Assembly: GCF_004323185.1 (NCBI RefSeq)
Contig: NZ_NAPS01000001.1
Location: 1,262,354 to 1,326,353 of the forward strand
Direction: 5' to 3'
Length of the DNA: 64,000 bases
DNA from: Westiellopsis prolifica IICB1
Lineage (GTDB): Bacteria; Cyanobacteriota; Cyanobacteriia; Cyanobacteriales; Nostocaceae
Position numbers and translations under genes: made by a program. Of this stretch, positions 62,245 through 64,000 are shown one piece after another (within the stretch, counting starts at the first letter, position 1; each line of letters starts with the position of its first letter). The notes under the pieces are model-generated. The model was not told where the DNA came from, did not search any database, and saw only the letters and a program-made list of their open reading frames with translations.

Positions 62245-62916
62245 CTAACCCATCACATCCTGCAACTTCGCCACCATCTCAGCTCGCGCCGAAACCCCCA
62301 GCTTACGAAACATCCTTTTCAACGCTTGCTTCACCGAATTTTGAGTAATAAACAGCTTTTCGCCAATTTCCCCATTGGTTAACCCCTGCGCTACCAACTC
62401 AGCAATTTCTAACTCTCGTGGTGTGAGACGACCAACTAACGGAGAATTAAAGGTTTTGGGTTTCGCCCTTAAAGTTGCAAGTTTGGCTGACACATGTAAA
62501 CACAAAGCACTCAAATCAGCTAAATCGTTGGCGTCAAAAGGAGGATGACCATCAGCACGGGCGAGATTGAGTGTTCCCACCAAACGCCCGTCACAGACAA
62601 TCGGCCCACTCATGACGTGGGCGTGATCATGGCGTGGACAAATATCTTGCCAGTCTCCTGGTGCTAAAATCAATTGTTCATGGGCAGGTGCATGGCGTTC
62701 AACTACATAGCGCCCAATCGGATTTCCTTCTAAACAGACCTCTGGAATTTTTTGCACTTCTATATTTTCTGCTGTAGACAGGTCATCCGAGAGATATAGA
62801 CCCCAACGTTCGACACCAAAATGCTTGCCGACAGTGTTCTTGACAGCAAGTTGCAGTTCTTGTTCATTATTAGTTTTGGCGATCGCATCAAGTAAACTGT
62901 GGAGAGAACTAACCAT
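62245..62916 (-). CDS. GAF-LuxR family transcriptional regulator
   Basis: A 223-residue regulator. The GAF domain (about 1-145) shows the fold's strand and helix pattern with WGLYLSDDLSTAEN and an HDHAHVMSGPIVCDGRLVG core. A LuxR winged-helix-free HTH follows at about 160-220: PLVGRLTPRELEIAELVAQGLTNGEI then KLFITQNSVKQALKRMF. It probably senses a small molecule or redox state through GAF and switches nearby genes, but the target is unknown. It is divergent from the DUF3386 gene with 107 bp between starts. Confidence 0.9.
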   Translation of the reverse strand: MVSSLHSLLDAIAKTNNEQELQLAVKNTVGKHFGVERWGLYLSDDLSTAENIEVQKIPEVCLEGNPIGRYVVERHAPAHEQLILAPGDWQDICPRHDHAHVMSGPIVCDGRLVGTLNLARADGHPPFDANDLADLSALCLHVSAKLATLRAKPKTFNSPLVGRLTPRELEIAELVAQGLTNGEIGEKLFITQNSVKQALKRMFRKLGVSARAEMVAKLQDVMG

Positions 62917-63023
62917 AGAGTGTACCCACTTGGGGACTAGGCGGGCTTGAGAATTACTTCTATGCTAACTAATAGCAGCAAAGCTAAAAAACTAACATAA
63001 TCTAACCAATATAGGAGAAACCA

Positions 63024-63680
63024 GTGACTGCAACACAAGTATCTGCTCAAGAACTCTTCCGCGCTGCCTACGAAAACCGATACACTTGGGATAAAAATTT
63101 TCCTGGCTACACCGCAGATATCACTTACAAACAAGATGACCAGGTGTTTACAGGTAAAATTCGCATTAACCCCAATCTCAAAGCAGAAGTGTTTGATGTA
63201 GAAGATGAGCAAGCCAAACAGGCGATTAATAATCAAGCTTGGGAAATAGCTGTTCATCGTGTCCGTCGCACCTTTGAAGAAACCCACGGTGCAAATACTT
63301 TTAGCTATGGTGACACTGATGAAACAGGCGCAGTTGAAATTATACTTGGTGGTAAGTCAGTAGGTGACAAATACAAAGTCCGCAATAATATAGTTAGCCT
63401 GGTTCACCGCCATATCCACGGCGTTGTTGTCACAATCAACACCTTTAGCGTTCATGAAACTGCGGAAGGCTACTTACCTCACACTTATGATTCCGTATAC
63501 CACGACCCGCAAACAGGTGAACAAAAAGGTGGTAGAAGTGAATTCGACGATCAATACGAAAAGGTTGGTAATTACTTGATTATGAATCGTCGCTTTATCA
63601 GCACCGATACCAAAAAACAACCATCAACTCAAGAATTTATCTTTTCTAACATTCAGTTGTTAGAACCTGTCGCGAATTAA
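63024..63680 (+). CDS. DUF3386-family protein
   Basis: A 218-residue cyanobacterial DUF3386 protein. Landmarks are SAQELFRAAYENRYTW, FPGYTADITYKQDD, FSYGDTDETGAVEI and the C-terminal NRRFISTDTKKQPSTQEF. It is soluble, without a signal peptide. Strand-rich predictions and plant homologues in chloroplasts suggest a photosynthesis-linked role, but the function is not known. The start is GTG at 63024, well supported by AGGAG nine bases upstream. It is divergent from the GAF-LuxR regulator, which could control it. Confidence 0.85.
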   Translation: MTATQVSAQELFRAAYENRYTWDKNFPGYTADITYKQDDQVFTGKIRINPNLKAEVFDVEDEQAKQAINNQAWEIAVHRVRRTFEETHGANTFSYGDTDETGAVEIILGGKSVGDKYKVRNNIVSLVHRHIHGVVVTINTFSVHETAEGYLPHTYDSVYHDPQTGEQKGGRSEFDDQYEKVGNYLIMNRRFISTDTKKQPSTQEFIFSNIQLLEPVAN

Positions 63681-64000
63681 GTCATTTTATCAGTTCCCGG
63701 TTCCCTTTTAGGTGTTGCTGAATCAAGATATGAATTTATAATTCACGCTTATGTAGAGACGTAGCAATGCTACGTCTCTACAAGAATTTCGTATGAGCGA
63801 CAAATATGTACACAAACATTATTGTAGTCGTAATTTATTCTGTTTTCACGGAATTAAACGACACAGCCCTAAACTTTAGTTTACGGCTGTTTATATCTGG
63901 GCTGAAATAGCTCTGTGATTTATGCCTAGTGGTTTATCTAATTATGGTATTGTTTCATAATTATGCAGGGTAAATTTTACTTCTAAGATTAATCTTTCTT
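63681..64000. other. Right-edge intergenic stretch
   Basis: 320 bp without a gene to the window edge. Contents are the hairpin at 63752-63782 and AT-rich sequence. Confidence 0.5.
63752..63782. repeat. Hairpin of the GTAGAGACG family at the right edge
   Basis: Perfect 14-bp arms TGTAGAGACGTAGC and complement around AAT. Same family as the central palindrome at 12725-12754. Confidence 0.8.

Overview
The window is chromosomal DNA from a filamentous cyanobacterium, most likely of the order Nostocales. Three things point there: many HIP1 octamers (GCGATCGC), cyanobacterial families (DUF3124, DUF3386, DUF6671, HemJ, a haemagglutinin-type secreted protein, multi-PAS hybrid kinases), and a dense load of short palindromic and miniature mobile repeats. 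Gene density is moderate, the DNA is AT-leaning, and no rRNA or CRISPR array is present. There is one tRNA, tRNA-Ala(CGC).

Layout. 0-4 kb: a 21-bp minisatellite, then three glycosyltransferase-like genes. 4.1-10.8 kb: a same-strand four-gene module. It encodes a winged-helix-like protein, a P-loop ATPase, a fusion of RNase D-like exonuclease, Cas4/AddB-like Fe-S nuclease and SpoIIIE/FtsK motor, and a ParA ATPase. This is the best candidate for an undescribed DNA-processing or defence system. 10.8-16 kb: a DJ-1/PfpI protein with an AraC regulator, an RtcB ligase, a miniature element with a target duplication, and a methyltransferase/HAD pair. 16-27 kb: an ion and membrane region. It holds tRNA-Ala lying on the end of a truncated Na/Ca exchanger, a two-component pair split by an opposing gene, a decayed ExoD copy, a stress-protein fragment, a TrkA-type protein, DUF3124, a CPA1 antiporter and a P-type ATPase.

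27-32 kb: a possible metal-responsive group with Fur-box-like sites. It contains an unknown protein, a small Cys-rich zinc-ribbon protein, a peptide deformylase, a CooC/MinD-like ATPase and a haem-oxygenase-fold diiron-like protein. 32-45 kb: a TPR protein, a type II restriction-modification pair, a TpsA-like secreted protein, nitroreductase, DUF6671, HemJ, a DUF2887-type nuclease-like protein and glycerol kinase. 45-49 kb: DUF202/DUF1269 membrane genes, then a 1.9-kb gene-poor stretch with two candidate small RNAs ending in strong terminators. 49-58 kb: a signalling block of two single-domain receivers, a giant multi-PAS/GAF histidine kinase and an REC-wHTH-Hpt-REC-REC-GGDEF protein. 58-64 kb: CysA, a universal stress protein, the intact ExoD copy, a probable outer-membrane protein, a GAF-LuxR regulator and DUF3386.

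Three points of genome history stand out. Two TnpB-less relics of IS200/IS605-type right ends carry omega-RNA-like sequence (about 45.2 and 59.3 kb). A 455-bp segment of exoD is duplicated 40 kb apart. The giant kinase reading frame breaks exactly at 17 bases of the Tn5 mosaic end used in sequencing libraries, next to a C-rich repeat, so that break is probably an assembly artefact rather than biology.
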